64,000 bases of DNA from Phycisphaerales bacterium (GTDB taxonomy: Bacteria; Planctomycetota; Phycisphaerae; Phycisphaerales; UBA1924), in assembly GCA_020427635.1 (NCBI GenBank), contig JAGQOH010000006.1:1-64000 (forward strand), read 5' to 3'. Below are positions 1-8,790 of the stretch, one piece after another. The notes below the pieces were generated by a model. That model did no database searches, was not told where the DNA came from, and worked only from the letters and a program-made list of their open reading frames with translations. The position numbers and the translations under genes were made by a program. The first letter of the stretch is position 1. Every line of letters begins with the position of its first letter.

Positions 1-57
1 CGCCAGGGCGTCACGACGCCACAAGAAGTGATGCGCGTCACCGAAGCTGCGGTGTGA
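1..57 (+). CDS. C-terminal end of a GspE/PilB-family secretion ATPase (partial)
   Basis: Only the last 18 codons and a TGA stop lie in the window. The peptide (RQGVTTPQEVMRVTEAAV) matches the end typical of GspE/PilB traffic ATPases, where a Gly-x-Thr-Thr-x-Glu-Glu-Val-x-Arg-Val-Thr motif closes the protein. It is transcribed toward the T2SS operon, whose last stop is only 7 nt away. Because a separate GspE is encoded at 8787-10472 and pilT/pilC lie at 17495-19841, this could be the pilus extension ATPase PilB, but 18 residues cannot settle it. Confidence 0.6.
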   Translation, partial: RQGVTTPQEVMRVTEAAV

Positions 58-64
58 GGTCGCT

Positions 65-1060
65 CTACTTTGGCGACGTGTCTTCCGTTGCTGGCTTGGC
101 AGGCTGCTGCTCCGCCTCATGGGGCTTGGCCGTCAGTGCCATGAGTTCCGCCAGATCATCCGGCGTGATTGATCCCCTGCTCTCAAGCTCCTCTGCGCGT
201 TTGCGGATCTGCTCAAGAGCGTGCGCCTGATCTTCGCGCAAGACACGCGGCACGGGACGTCCATCAGCAGTGCGCTTTGGCATGGCGGGCGCAGCAGCGA
301 CCGGCACATCCGCGGGGCTCTCCGGCGCCGCAGCAGCAGCAACAGTGACTTGGCCGCTCTCAACCGTGTCATCGGGAAACAGCGGGATGCCCAGGGTTGT
401 CTTGCCGTGACGCACATAGATCCGATTGCGCACCGTATCCACGCGCAGCAAGGTCCACTCATCCTCGCCCTTGTCCTTCTGTCGCGGCACGATGAACTGA
501 TCGCCTTCCGCAACGCGCTCCGCACGATCGACGGTGCGCGAGTGGGCGTAGCTCAATAGAGCTGCAGGCGTTTGCTCGCGCAGCGTGACGATGGCGCGCA
601 GGCGAATCGTCTCGAAGGAATCGCGCACTTGCTTGTCCACTTCCTCCGGATCATCAACGTGAACGACGATCACCTCAGCTTGCGTCGCACCGGATGGCGC
701 TTCCACACGCACCGGCTCGGGTTCCACTTGTGCGATTGCCTGCTCGGGCTCCGTGGTCAGGCCCCATGTCGCGCGATCGCGCGAGAACAGGTGCGCACTG
801 CTCATTGCGGCCATCTGTTCGCGACGCGCGTTGACCGCCGGCGCGTCAGGCAACCGCACTGACTGAATGCTTGGCAAGCGCGGCGCATCCGCCTGGATCG
901 GCGTGGCCAAGGGCCCAAACGCAGCCCAACCAACGATCCCGCCCGCAAGCACAATCGCCAAAGTGCCCAGGCGCTTGGCCCAGGTCACGGCATCGGGCCG
1001 GCCCGAGCCAACGGGATTGAGGCGCCTTCGATCAATGTGGATGCGCGTGCGGCTAGCCAT
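65..1060 (-). CDS. GspC-like/T2SS-associated inner-membrane protein
   Basis: Last gene of the type II secretion operon, 331 aa from the ATG at 1060. That start has a GGAGG six bases upstream, embedded in the end of the gspM-like gene, which it overlaps by 8 nt. One membrane helix (about residues 31-49) follows a basic N-terminus. A Pro/Glu-rich linker then leads to a small domain with a VAEGDQF...DEWTLLRVDTVRNRIYV pattern around residues 160-220, which resembles the beta-rich domain of GspC/PilP proteins. The C-terminus is charged and probably helical. Position and topology suggest the trimeric GspC or PilP role linking the inner platform to the secretin. The sequence match is loose, so the name is an inference. 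Confidence 0.5.
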   Translation of the reverse strand: MASRTRIHIDRRRLNPVGSGRPDAVTWAKRLGTLAIVLAGGIVGWAAFGPLATPIQADAPRLPSIQSVRLPDAPAVNARREQMAAMSSAHLFSRDRATWGLTTEPEQAIAQVEPEPVRVEAPSGATQAEVIVVHVDDPEEVDKQVRDSFETIRLRAIVTLREQTPAALLSYAHSRTVDRAERVAEGDQFIVPRQKDKGEDEWTLLRVDTVRNRIYVRHGKTTLGIPLFPDDTVESGQVTVAAAAAPESPADVPVAAAPAMPKRTADGRPVPRVLREDQAHALEQIRKRAEELESRGSITPDDLAELMALTAKPHEAEQQPAKPATEDTSPK

Positions 1061-1646
1061 GGCCAACCTCCGTCACCAACGCGGGTGTTTCAATGGTGAC
1101 GCGCACTTGAATCGACTGCTTAACCTCCCTGATGCCAGGCCCAGTCATGCGCAGATCCGTCAATCGTGTGCGCAGGTTTGGCATGTTGGCCAAGCGATCC
1201 AGCAATGCATATGCAGCTTCGGGGGTTTGCGCATCAAACGATACTACCTGGGCAATCATTTGGACGGATTTTCCAGGCTCGTTGTTGCCCACACTTGGAG
1301 CCGGCTGCACGCGCGAGCCGGCGGCGTCGCGCTCCAGGACATCAAGCAGGCGCTGGCGTACTGTTGAACGTGCAAGCTCGAGCGTTCGGGCTTGCACCAG
1401 ACCCGAAGCGAGCTCTTCCCACTGCTGCTTCGCGGTGTCACGTGCTTGCACGATCTGGGGTGCTGCGGCGAGCAAGGCCTGTTCCTGCGCAGTGAGTTCG
1501 ATCAAGTCTCGATGCGCGCTTGCAGTTGAGGAGCCTTGTGACATGGCCTCACCGCCGCCAAGCCGGTCGACAAGCACAAGCGCTGCGATCACGCCCAATG
1601 CGCCGACAAGCGCCACGCGCCGACGTTGGGTGGCGGCAGCGGTCAT
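1053..1646 (-). CDS. GspM-like T2SS inner-membrane protein
   Basis: A 197-aa protein with a short basic N-terminus, one membrane helix (about 11-27), a heptad-like helical stretch (about 40-80) and a small alpha/beta domain (about 110-190). This is the layout of GspM/PilO, which pairs with GspL/PilN on the periplasmic face of the inner membrane. It overlaps the gspL-like stop by 4 nt and the next gene by 8 nt, indicating translational coupling. The primary sequence of this family is poorly conserved, so the call rests on topology and operon position between the GspL-like and GspC-like genes. Confidence 0.6.
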   Translation of the reverse strand: MTAAATQRRRVALVGALGVIAALVLVDRLGGGEAMSQGSSTASAHRDLIELTAQEQALLAAAPQIVQARDTAKQQWEELASGLVQARTLELARSTVRQRLLDVLERDAAGSRVQPAPSVGNNEPGKSVQMIAQVVSFDAQTPEAAYALLDRLANMPNLRTRLTDLRMTGPGIREVKQSIQVRVTIETPALVTEVGHG

Positions 1647-2884
1647 GGCATCGCGCTCGCATTCTTGCTGGTGTCTTGTGTCCTCATCTGCACGCGTTCC
1701 GCAGCAATCTCGAACGCCTCCTTGTTATCGAGCGATGAGCCAAGCGGTGAGGGAGGGCTGACATCGCGCGCGCTATCAAATGCTGTTGACGCCTCCAGGC
1801 CCGCCAGCACATCGCCCGCGCGCTCCGCGGCGCCACGCAGCGTGATTGATGCGCGCTGGATGTCGATCTGCTCCACGAATGCTGACAGTGGCACCGCCTG
1901 GTGCGCCGCGACCAGATCACCCAACACGTGGCTCGGCTCGCCCAAGTCGAGCGCACGAACCTGTTCAATCATCGCAGCGTAGTGCTCGAGATCGCGGCGC
2001 GCTTCCTGCACGTGCGCCAACTCACTCGCCATCGCAGCGCGCTGCGCATTCAATCGATCGATTGCCCTGGCATGACGCGCTTCGCGAAGCGCCGGGGCGG
2101 CAATCAACAGCAAGACCGCAGCAGCTGCGCAAATCGCAGGCGTCACCCACCGCTTCGCTCGGCTCGGCATCGCCCCACCCATCGGCGCGATCTCACTCCG
2201 AGCGGTGTCCAGCGCGAGTGCCGCGGCCTCGGCGAGCAAGTACCCGTGTTCCGATTCGGGGATCGCGTGGGTCGGCATCGTGACCTGAGCCGGCGCCGCG
2301 CCGGGTTCGCCATCCAGCTCGACCACCTGCCCATGTCGCAGGCCGTGATACATGGAGCCCATCGGGCCCTGCTCCTCAACCCACGCCTTCTCCTGACCTT
2401 GCAGGTCGTAGCCAAGCATCGCCATCGTTGGAGACAGCATCGTGATCGCCTGGATACCAAGCGCGTTGCGCAGATGATCGAGGACGGGCTCGATGCGCGA
2501 GCGCTGGGCCGCGATGAGATAGCCACCCATTTCGTCGCCCGACTCGCGCGCCACGCGGCGCACAAAGCCCAGCGCCAAGTCATCCGCAGCGAGCGGGAAC
2601 AACTCCCCTGCAGATCGTTGCAACTCTGCGGCGCCTTGCTGGAACTCCTTGAGCCCGAAGGCTACCTGTCGCACAAGAGTTGCACCGGGCGGCATCACGA
2701 CCACCACGCGTCCCGGCGCCCGACCCACCAGACGCTGCAGCGCCTTGGGATCCGTCCGCATGACCGACTCGATCACGCCCAGACGCGTGGAGCTGAGCGC
2801 GCCCACGCCGCGCTGCACGCGCACCAAGGCTGCGCCTTCCCCAAGCAGCGCGATTGACAGGATGTCTTGGCGTGCCCAGCTCAT
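1643..2884 (-). CDS. GspL-like protein (PilM-like cytoplasmic domain joined to PilN-like membrane domain)
   Basis: This 413-aa protein has a cytoplasmic actin-like domain at about residues 1-235, a single membrane helix at about 247-264, a coiled coil at about 268-310 and a small periplasmic ferredoxin-like region after 315. GspL has this arrangement and corresponds to a natural fusion of the pilus proteins PilM and PilN. In a T2SS it recruits the GspE ATPase to the inner-membrane platform. The ATG overlaps the gspK stop by 4 nt and the stop overlaps the gspM start. The downstream neighbour with GspM topology supports the assignment. Confidence 0.7.
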   Translation of the reverse strand: MSWARQDILSIALLGEGAALVRVQRGVGALSSTRLGVIESVMRTDPKALQRLVGRAPGRVVVVMPPGATLVRQVAFGLKEFQQGAAELQRSAGELFPLAADDLALGFVRRVARESGDEMGGYLIAAQRSRIEPVLDHLRNALGIQAITMLSPTMAMLGYDLQGQEKAWVEEQGPMGSMYHGLRHGQVVELDGEPGAAPAQVTMPTHAIPESEHGYLLAEAAALALDTARSEIAPMGGAMPSRAKRWVTPAICAAAAVLLLIAAPALREARHARAIDRLNAQRAAMASELAHVQEARRDLEHYAAMIEQVRALDLGEPSHVLGDLVAAHQAVPLSAFVEQIDIQRASITLRGAAERAGDVLAGLEASTAFDSARDVSPPSPLGSSLDNKEAFEIAAERVQMRTQDTSKNASAMP

Positions 2885-4059
2885 GAGCGTGCATTCCCCC
2901 CGAGCGTGATCGTAGGCCGGTCGGACTCCGCCCGCCTCGCGTTGTCCGCTCGCAAACCAAGTTCCAGCAGCCCGCGCTCGCCGACAATCGCCGCGCCCTC
3001 ATAGCGCAGCGCTTGCCCAGTTTCGCCAAGTTTCGCGCCAGGCGGGTAGGCCTCGACCCGCACGCGAAGAACAGGGGATGTCTCCAAGCGAACTCGCTTT
3101 GCCAGGGACTCGTCATCGAGATCAATGATGCCTTCGAGTGCCCCGGGCGTGAGTGCCCCTTGATCGCGCAGTGCGATGATCCGGCTAATCTGATCGGCAG
3201 ACAACACGCCCGTTGCCGCAAGCACCGTTGCCGACGCCGAGCCCAGGTGTGCCCTGCCATCAGAACTCAAACACACATCCGGTTCCATACGGAGCAGAAT
3301 CTCGCGCGTCATCGCAGGCAGGTACAGCAGCTCCGCCAGCGAGCGCATCGGCGCGTTTCGATGCACGATGCCCAGCCGCTCATATGTGTCACGCTCCGCA
3401 CCGCGCTCACCGGTGAAATCATCGTCATCCCGCCAATCGATGACCTGACTCACAATGGCGCGATCGGTCGGCGCTTCGATTCCGATGGCCTGGACGTAAC
3501 GAAGAAGTGATGCTTCATCCGCCGTATTGATGTTGAGCCCGCCCGCGCCATCCGACAGCGATACGCGACAATGCCAGCCATCAACTTCGACATCGATCAG
3601 CTGCGTGGGCAATATCAGCTCGATCGCCTGCGTGAGATCGACGCGCTTTGGCGCCGTTGCGCCGAGCCCCGACCCATCGAGCGCCTGCGTCGTGGCCTGC
3701 GACGCCGCCGCGTCCGCAGCGGCCCGCTCCAGCTCCGCGCCACTCTCTTCGAGCATCTGCCTCAGGAACGCGGGAAGCTCCAGATCATCTGGTGCGATGC
3801 TTGGCGGCGCCTGCTTTGGCGAGGCATCGCTGCCCGTGCCGGCGATCGGTTCTTGATCCGCCGCGGTGCGCAGGAGTCCTGCAAAGACAAGCGACGCCGC
3901 GCCGCGCGCGCGCATTGCGCCATCGTGAAGCCGCAATGAGCTCGCGGTCTCAACAGCGCCCAGGCGCGAGGCCACCGCGCCCTGCATCGCCAGCGCAAAC
4001 ACCGCCGCTGCTGCAACGAGCACAAGAATCAGCGCAATGCCTGGACGGCGAACACGCAC
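2881..4059 (-). CDS. gspK: GspK minor pseudopilin of the type II secretion system
   Basis: A 392-aa protein starting at GTG 4059 with AGAGGA six bases upstream. The start lies inside the gspJ-like gene (31-nt overlap). The N-terminus has a prepilin-like pattern, basic residues then PG followed by IALILVLVAAA. Typical GspK signs follow: LNINTADE at about 175-182, DWRDDDD at about 208-214 and a later NAPMRSLAEL segment, from the helical region carrying helix-hairpin-helix-like motifs. GspK caps the pseudopilus tip with GspI and GspJ, whose candidates are the two adjacent upstream genes. An alanine-rich, probably disordered insertion sits at about 105-140. Confidence 0.85.
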   Translation of the reverse strand: MRVRRPGIALILVLVAAAAVFALAMQGAVASRLGAVETASSLRLHDGAMRARGAASLVFAGLLRTAADQEPIAGTGSDASPKQAPPSIAPDDLELPAFLRQMLEESGAELERAAADAAASQATTQALDGSGLGATAPKRVDLTQAIELILPTQLIDVEVDGWHCRVSLSDGAGGLNINTADEASLLRYVQAIGIEAPTDRAIVSQVIDWRDDDDFTGERGAERDTYERLGIVHRNAPMRSLAELLYLPAMTREILLRMEPDVCLSSDGRAHLGSASATVLAATGVLSADQISRIIALRDQGALTPGALEGIIDLDDESLAKRVRLETSPVLRVRVEAYPPGAKLGETGQALRYEGAAIVGERGLLELGLRADNARRAESDRPTITLGGNARS

Positions 4060-4715
4060 GCGATGTCCTCTCCTTGATAGGCGCCAACAAATCGAACCGC
4101 AATCGGAAGCGACTGCATCTCACCCGACACCTCAGGCGACTTCTCCGGTGTGATCCAGGCCAGGTGCTCAATCACTCGATCGGACGCACTTCGACCATCG
4201 AGCTTCACCGGCACAAACTGTTCAAGCCGGAGCGAAGTGCAGCCTTGCAATACTGCAAGCCGAGATACCTTTGATCTCGCTTCTCGATCCGCACGGAACG
4301 AGGTGATGGGCCGCTCCTGATAGACGAGATTCCACGAAGGCGCGGCGCCGGGTTCGGCCTCTGCACGCTCCACCATCCAGCTTGCTTCAACCAACGGCGC
4401 CTCAGGTTGCAAGATTGCCGTCGCCGTGATGAAGCGCACTGCGTCCTCCGAGCACGTCACACCCGGTTTGCTCGGGCTCTGCGCGTTTGGCTCATCGCCT
4501 TCTAACTTCACAACACGTCGATCCGCCCATTGATCCTGCATGAGCCGGAGCACGCGGTCCACCTGCACCGCTCGCTCCAGATGGGCGCCGCCATCGGCCG
4601 CATCATGCGCAACACGAAATGCCTGGGCAATGAGCACGCTCATCGACGCCATCACTGTCAGGGCGAGCAGCGTCTCGAGCAATGTAAATGCAGCATGTCG
4701 CTTCACCGATACCAC
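4029..4715 (-). CDS. GspJ-like minor pseudopilin
   Basis: A 228-aa protein with a type IV pilin-like N-terminus: basic leader, Ala9 before Phe10, then FTLLE with Glu14 at the +5 position and a hydrophobic helix. The residue before the cleavage site is Ala rather than the usual Gly. Length and position between gspI-like and gspK fit GspJ, a subunit of the pseudopilus tip complex. Translation probably begins at GTG 4715, overlapping the gspI-like stop by 13 nt; a GTG three codons downstream is an alternative. The C-terminal domain alone is not distinctive enough to exclude GspH. Confidence 0.7.
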   Translation of the reverse strand: MVSVKRHAAFTLLETLLALTVMASMSVLIAQAFRVAHDAADGGAHLERAVQVDRVLRLMQDQWADRRVVKLEGDEPNAQSPSKPGVTCSEDAVRFITATAILQPEAPLVEASWMVERAEAEPGAAPSWNLVYQERPITSFRADREARSKVSRLAVLQGCTSLRLEQFVPVKLDGRSASDRVIEHLAWITPEKSPEVSGEMQSLPIAVRFVGAYQGEDIACVFAVQALR

Positions 4716-5125
4716 AGGAATGTCGCCTTCTCATCACCGATTGTCATCGTGTAACGCCAAACGCTGACCATTGCGGGCGCATTGGCCTCGCCTGTAACCT
4801 GGGAGATTGGGTTGTCCACTTGCTCGCGCACACGCGTGATGACGTACTGCTGACCATTGAAGTCACCACTCCACACGGGCTGGCCGGTTTCCGGATCCGC
4901 GATGGGATCGGGCAGCGCTCGGTTGATCAGCATCGTGTGCAGAGCATCCAATGGCCTCGCCGCACGACATGCCTCACCAACTTGCGCACCCGTGCGCATC
5001 GCTTGCACGCGCAGTTCGAGCGACGCCACCAGGATCATCGTCATGAGCGCCAATGCGATCACCGCCTCGAGCAATGTGAAGGCGTGCGCGGCACGACATA
5101 CAGATTGGCCACGCATGCTGTTCAC
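4703..5125 (-). CDS. GspI-like minor pseudopilin
   Basis: A 140-aa pseudopilin. The leader ends at Ala15 and the mature protein begins FTLLE (Glu20 at +5), followed by a hydrophobic helix and a short globular domain. The short length fits GspI, which initiates the GspI-J-K tip complex. The GTG start overlaps the gspD TGA as GTGA, implying coupled translation, and no clear separate Shine-Dalgarno sequence is visible. The processing site has Ala at -1, as in the GspJ-like and GspG neighbours. Confidence 0.7.
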   Translation of the reverse strand: MNSMRGQSVCRAAHAFTLLEAVIALALMTMILVASLELRVQAMRTGAQVGEACRAARPLDALHTMLINRALPDPIADPETGQPVWSGDFNGQQYVITRVREQVDNPISQVTGEANAPAMVSVWRYTMTIGDEKATFLWYR

Positions 5126-7419
5126 TGCGGGCTGCGCCCCCCACCGCTGCTGCCGCCTGACTGTTCCATCATCTGCCGAAGGATTGGCGGCAACTCCGGC
5201 GCACTGTCTACCCTGTCTGGTGTCGCCTCATCCTGTGTAGCTGCATCGTTTGTGCTGGGCTCTTCCATGGTTTGATCCGGCGCAGACACTGGCGGGCCCA
5301 CGAACATCGATTCTTCGTGTGTTGGCGCAATCGGCTCGCCCGCATACAGCATGCCTTGGGGCATCTCATCATGATGCATACCGAGTGCTGCGCGCACACC
5401 TGCCGCCGCCTGCACGAATGGATCACTCGCCAAGTGCGTTTGATACGGATCGTTGATCACTGTGGGTGTGATCGTGAGCAGGAGTTCCGTCCGCGTGTCA
5501 CGGTCGCTGTAGCGCTGGAACGCCGCGCCGATCACCGGCGCATCGCCCAGGAACGGCACTTTCGAGATCGTCTTGCGCGACTCGGAATCAATGATGCCGC
5601 CAAGCACCAGCGTGCGCCCGTGTGGCACGACAACTTCGGTCTTGAGGCTGCGCGTGGTGAATTCCGGCCCCAAGTCACTCTGGGCCCCGACGTCTGTAAT
5701 CTCAAGATCAACAGTCATGCGCACGAAGCCCAGCTCATTGATCTGCGGCTGGATAGTCAGGATGACGCCGGTCTCCCGGTAATCGATCTCGCGGCGAATG
5801 GCGGTATTGCCGCCCGACTGCGCCGTCGAGTCCTGATCCGCCTTGACATATGGAGTCTCGCCACCAACTTGTTGCTTTGCCTCAAATCCATCCAGCGCCG
5901 TGAAATATGGCTGGGTCAGAATCGTGACATCGCCTTCCGACTCCAGCGCCTGAATGAGCGCCAGGCCATCGGCGCCCACGAAGAACACCGAACCTGTTGA
6001 TGCCGCGGGCAAACCCGGTGCGCCTGTCAACTCGAGCGAACCCAGGCCCGGCACATCTGCCGCTTGCAGAAAGTACTCAACGCCATACTCCAGCGCGCCG
6101 GTCAGCGCGACCTCGGCAATCACCGTGCGCAACGCCACCTGCTGCGGCGGGCGATCGAGCACGCGCAACGTTGTCAACAGGTCCGCATAATCCTCGGGCG
6201 TCGCTTGTATCAACAGAAGCCCCTGGCGCGGCTCCCACGTCAAGTGCATCTTGTCGCTGCCGGATTTCGCGTCGCTATCAATACGCTCGGCGTAGAACGA
6301 ATCGACAAGCGTCTTCAAGTCACTCGGATCGAAGTGCTGGACGTGATAGAGATAGCGATGACGTGTTGCGTCGGACTTTGGACGATCGACCTGATGCACC
6401 AGATCATTGATCGCGGGAAACGCCGCTGCATCTCGGCACAGCACCATGATGCGATCCGTTCCATCGACCGCAATGAATTGGGCCGTTGAACTGGCCGCGT
6501 TGTTGCCACCGATGGACAGACCGGCGCCATCCGCAAGCGTCTTCAACAGATCGGCTGCTTCCTTCGGCTGGCGATCGGACAACCGGAACGTATACACCTG
6601 AGCGCCATCAAACGCGGGCACATCAAGCGCCGCGAGCAGGCGACTGGCCTTGTCCAACTGGTTCACCGTATCGACGAGCACGAGTGTTCGGCCAATCATG
6701 CTGATCACGGCGCCGTCGCTCATCAGGCCCTTCAGCGCAGTCTCGGCGTCCTTGGTCGAGATATAGCGCATCGGACGCACGCGAATGGCCGTCTGCTGCC
6801 CGCCGAACGCTGATCGCGCCTGCAGGATCGGCGCCGACGCCAACGTCGCCGACTGCTCACTCAGCTTGCGCACTGCGAGCACATCGCCCACATCCTCGAT
6901 CGACCAGCCATGCAGCATTGCGAGCGCTTCGACCAGATCGCTCACATCACCAAGCGTCATCTCTTGGTCGATATCCATTGTGAGTTTGTCATTGATCGCG
7001 GCATCGATCAGCACATCGCGCCCGAGGTTCTCGCCGATGAGCACGCGCAACACATCCCGGGCATCCGCGCCGTTGGCCGCGTACTTCACCCGCTTCAGTT
7101 CACCTGGATTGACCGCGCGCGCGCCGAGCCCGGTGCGTTCCGATCGTTCGCTCTGTGCGCTCAACGTGACCGATGACTCGAGCGTCGGCCCCTTGCCCGA
7201 ATGGATGTTGTCGCGTCCGACATCGAGGCGCTGCGCAACCACGCGATCGCCCGGGTCATATGGCGACGGTGCGCGTGCGCCGGTGGGCGGCTGCAGGTCG
7301 ACTGGGCTGACCGGGTTTGATGCACACCCCGCCAAAAGTACAAGCAGCCCCGCAGCACTCACGGCGCGCGGCGCGACCCGATACCAACAGCGCCTGTTCG
7401 ACGCGAACCGATTCTGCAT
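5122..7419 (-). CDS. gspD: Type II secretion secretin GspD, predicted lipoprotein
   Basis: Outer-membrane channel of the T2SS. I place the start at ATG 7419, which has AAGGAG six bases upstream, giving 765 aa; the open frame extends 30 codons further without support. The N-terminus is a lipoprotein signal, a hydrophobic stretch ending LLAGC with Cys32. Then come N0 (about 110-185), N1 (about 210-270) and N2-type (about 275-345) periplasmic domains and a C-terminal secretin domain. Its hallmark motif VPFLGDAPVIGAAFQ and the ELLLTITPTVI strand are both present. The last 100 or so residues are Pro/Glu/Gly-rich and look disordered. A lipidated secretin may reach the outer membrane without a pilotin, and none is seen nearby. 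Confidence 0.92.
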   Translation of the reverse strand: MQNRFASNRRCWYRVAPRAVSAAGLLVLLAGCASNPVSPVDLQPPTGARAPSPYDPGDRVVAQRLDVGRDNIHSGKGPTLESSVTLSAQSERSERTGLGARAVNPGELKRVKYAANGADARDVLRVLIGENLGRDVLIDAAINDKLTMDIDQEMTLGDVSDLVEALAMLHGWSIEDVGDVLAVRKLSEQSATLASAPILQARSAFGGQQTAIRVRPMRYISTKDAETALKGLMSDGAVISMIGRTLVLVDTVNQLDKASRLLAALDVPAFDGAQVYTFRLSDRQPKEAADLLKTLADGAGLSIGGNNAASSTAQFIAVDGTDRIMVLCRDAAAFPAINDLVHQVDRPKSDATRHRYLYHVQHFDPSDLKTLVDSFYAERIDSDAKSGSDKMHLTWEPRQGLLLIQATPEDYADLLTTLRVLDRPPQQVALRTVIAEVALTGALEYGVEYFLQAADVPGLGSLELTGAPGLPAASTGSVFFVGADGLALIQALESEGDVTILTQPYFTALDGFEAKQQVGGETPYVKADQDSTAQSGGNTAIRREIDYRETGVILTIQPQINELGFVRMTVDLEITDVGAQSDLGPEFTTRSLKTEVVVPHGRTLVLGGIIDSESRKTISKVPFLGDAPVIGAAFQRYSDRDTRTELLLTITPTVINDPYQTHLASDPFVQAAAGVRAALGMHHDEMPQGMLYAGEPIAPTHEESMFVGPPVSAPDQTMEEPSTNDAATQDEATPDRVDSAPELPPILRQMMEQSGGSSGGGRSPQ

Positions 7420-7539
7420 GACGAACTCCTTCGGCGCCTCCATGCGCTTCACTCGGAGATCCTTCGCCGAGGCAGGCGGTCCGGGGCATCCGCCCCGGGG
7501 GGTGGGCATCCTCGCCCGCCGCCCTCGGTCTCCTCGACG

Positions 7540-8790
7540 TTATCCGCCTGCGATGGTGCTCATCGCAAGCATTCCAGACACAAGACTATAAACGACCCAG
7601 CCGACCGCGCCGGCCATGCACAGAATGATCATCGGCTCCATCACCGCCAAGAGGCGACTTCCCAGTGCCTCCTGCGTCTCCAAAGCCATCTCCGTCGCGC
7701 GGCGCAACGCGGGGGCCAGGTCCCCCGACTTCATCCCCGCCGCCACCACCGCGCCAAGCATGGGGGGCAACACCTCGTGCTCCCGCAGGGCCTGCCCAAG
7801 GTCGGCGCCTTCGCGGACGGCGGATCGCGCCGCCGCCACCCGCTCGGCCAAGACCGGCGATTGCACAACATGCGTCGCGTGTTCCAGCCCTGAAAGGGCA
7901 TCCCCGCCACCCTCGATCGTCGTCGCAATGATGTCGGTGATCGCCGCCGAGCGTGCATGCCACAAGAGCGTTCCTGCGATCGGCAAGCGAAGCGCCAGGC
8001 GCGCGATCCGCTTGCGCAGCCCTGGCGTCATCCACTGCTTCCGGAGCCCCACCGCCAGCAGCGCAACAACTGCGCTCCCAGGCACGAGCCACACCAGCAC
8101 GTGTGATGCCGCCAGCGTGATTCGTGTGGGCAATGGCAACTCACCGCCAAGCGATTCGAGCGTCGCCGCGAAGCGGGGGATCACGAATACACCCAGCATC
8201 CACACCGCGCCAATCGCCGCAATGAGCAGCAGCGCCGGGTAGATCAGACGAGATGCCAGGGTCCGCTTGATGCGCGCCGCATTGCGCATGGACGTATCGA
8301 TCAACTGCACGACATGCGCCAGTCGGCCCGCGTGCTCGCCGCTACGAATGAGTGCGACTTGCTGCGCACTCGCCAACTCCATGCGCGCTCCATCCGCCTC
8401 ACCACTGGCCAGCGCCTCGAGCCCCTTCGCAAGGGTCTCGCCGCCACGAAGCCGATCGCGCAGCACCTTGCATGCGCGCTTCACCAACGTACTCGGCCCG
8501 AGTTCTTCCATCGTCTGCAATGCGCTCTCGATCGGCACCGCAGAACCCAGCAACATGCCAAGCGTCTGGAAGAACCAAAGCCGGTCGCTCGCACGCAACA
8601 CACTGCGCCCCGCCGCCAACTGCCCCCGCAACGCATCAAACGCATGCACGGGCCGCACGGACAGCGGCACAAGACCTTGCTCGCGCAGCTGCTCGCGCAC
8701 CGCGTTCTCGTTGGCCGCTTCACGCTGTCCGGTGATCGGCGCCCCGGTCCCGCCCCGCGTCGCCACTGCTGTGAAGGCAAACGTCGTCAC
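7540..8790 (-). CDS. gspF: GspF inner-membrane platform protein
   Basis: A 416-aa polytopic protein of the GspF/PilC family, with two repeated T2SSF domains (about 75-200 and 275-400) and three membrane helices. The first domain carries the family signature region around LWFFQTLGMLLGSAVPIESAL. GspF forms the centre of the inner-membrane platform and contacts the GspE ATPase. The GTG start overlaps the gspE stop as GTGA. A gap of about 120 nt to the gspD start contains only the gspD leader. Confidence 0.88.
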   Translation of the reverse strand: MTTFAFTAVATRGGTGAPITGQREAANENAVREQLREQGLVPLSVRPVHAFDALRGQLAAGRSVLRASDRLWFFQTLGMLLGSAVPIESALQTMEELGPSTLVKRACKVLRDRLRGGETLAKGLEALASGEADGARMELASAQQVALIRSGEHAGRLAHVVQLIDTSMRNAARIKRTLASRLIYPALLLIAAIGAVWMLGVFVIPRFAATLESLGGELPLPTRITLAASHVLVWLVPGSAVVALLAVGLRKQWMTPGLRKRIARLALRLPIAGTLLWHARSAAITDIIATTIEGGGDALSGLEHATHVVQSPVLAERVAAARSAVREGADLGQALREHEVLPPMLGAVVAAGMKSGDLAPALRRATEMALETQEALGSRLLAVMEPMIILCMAGAVGWVVYSLVSGMLAMSTIAGG

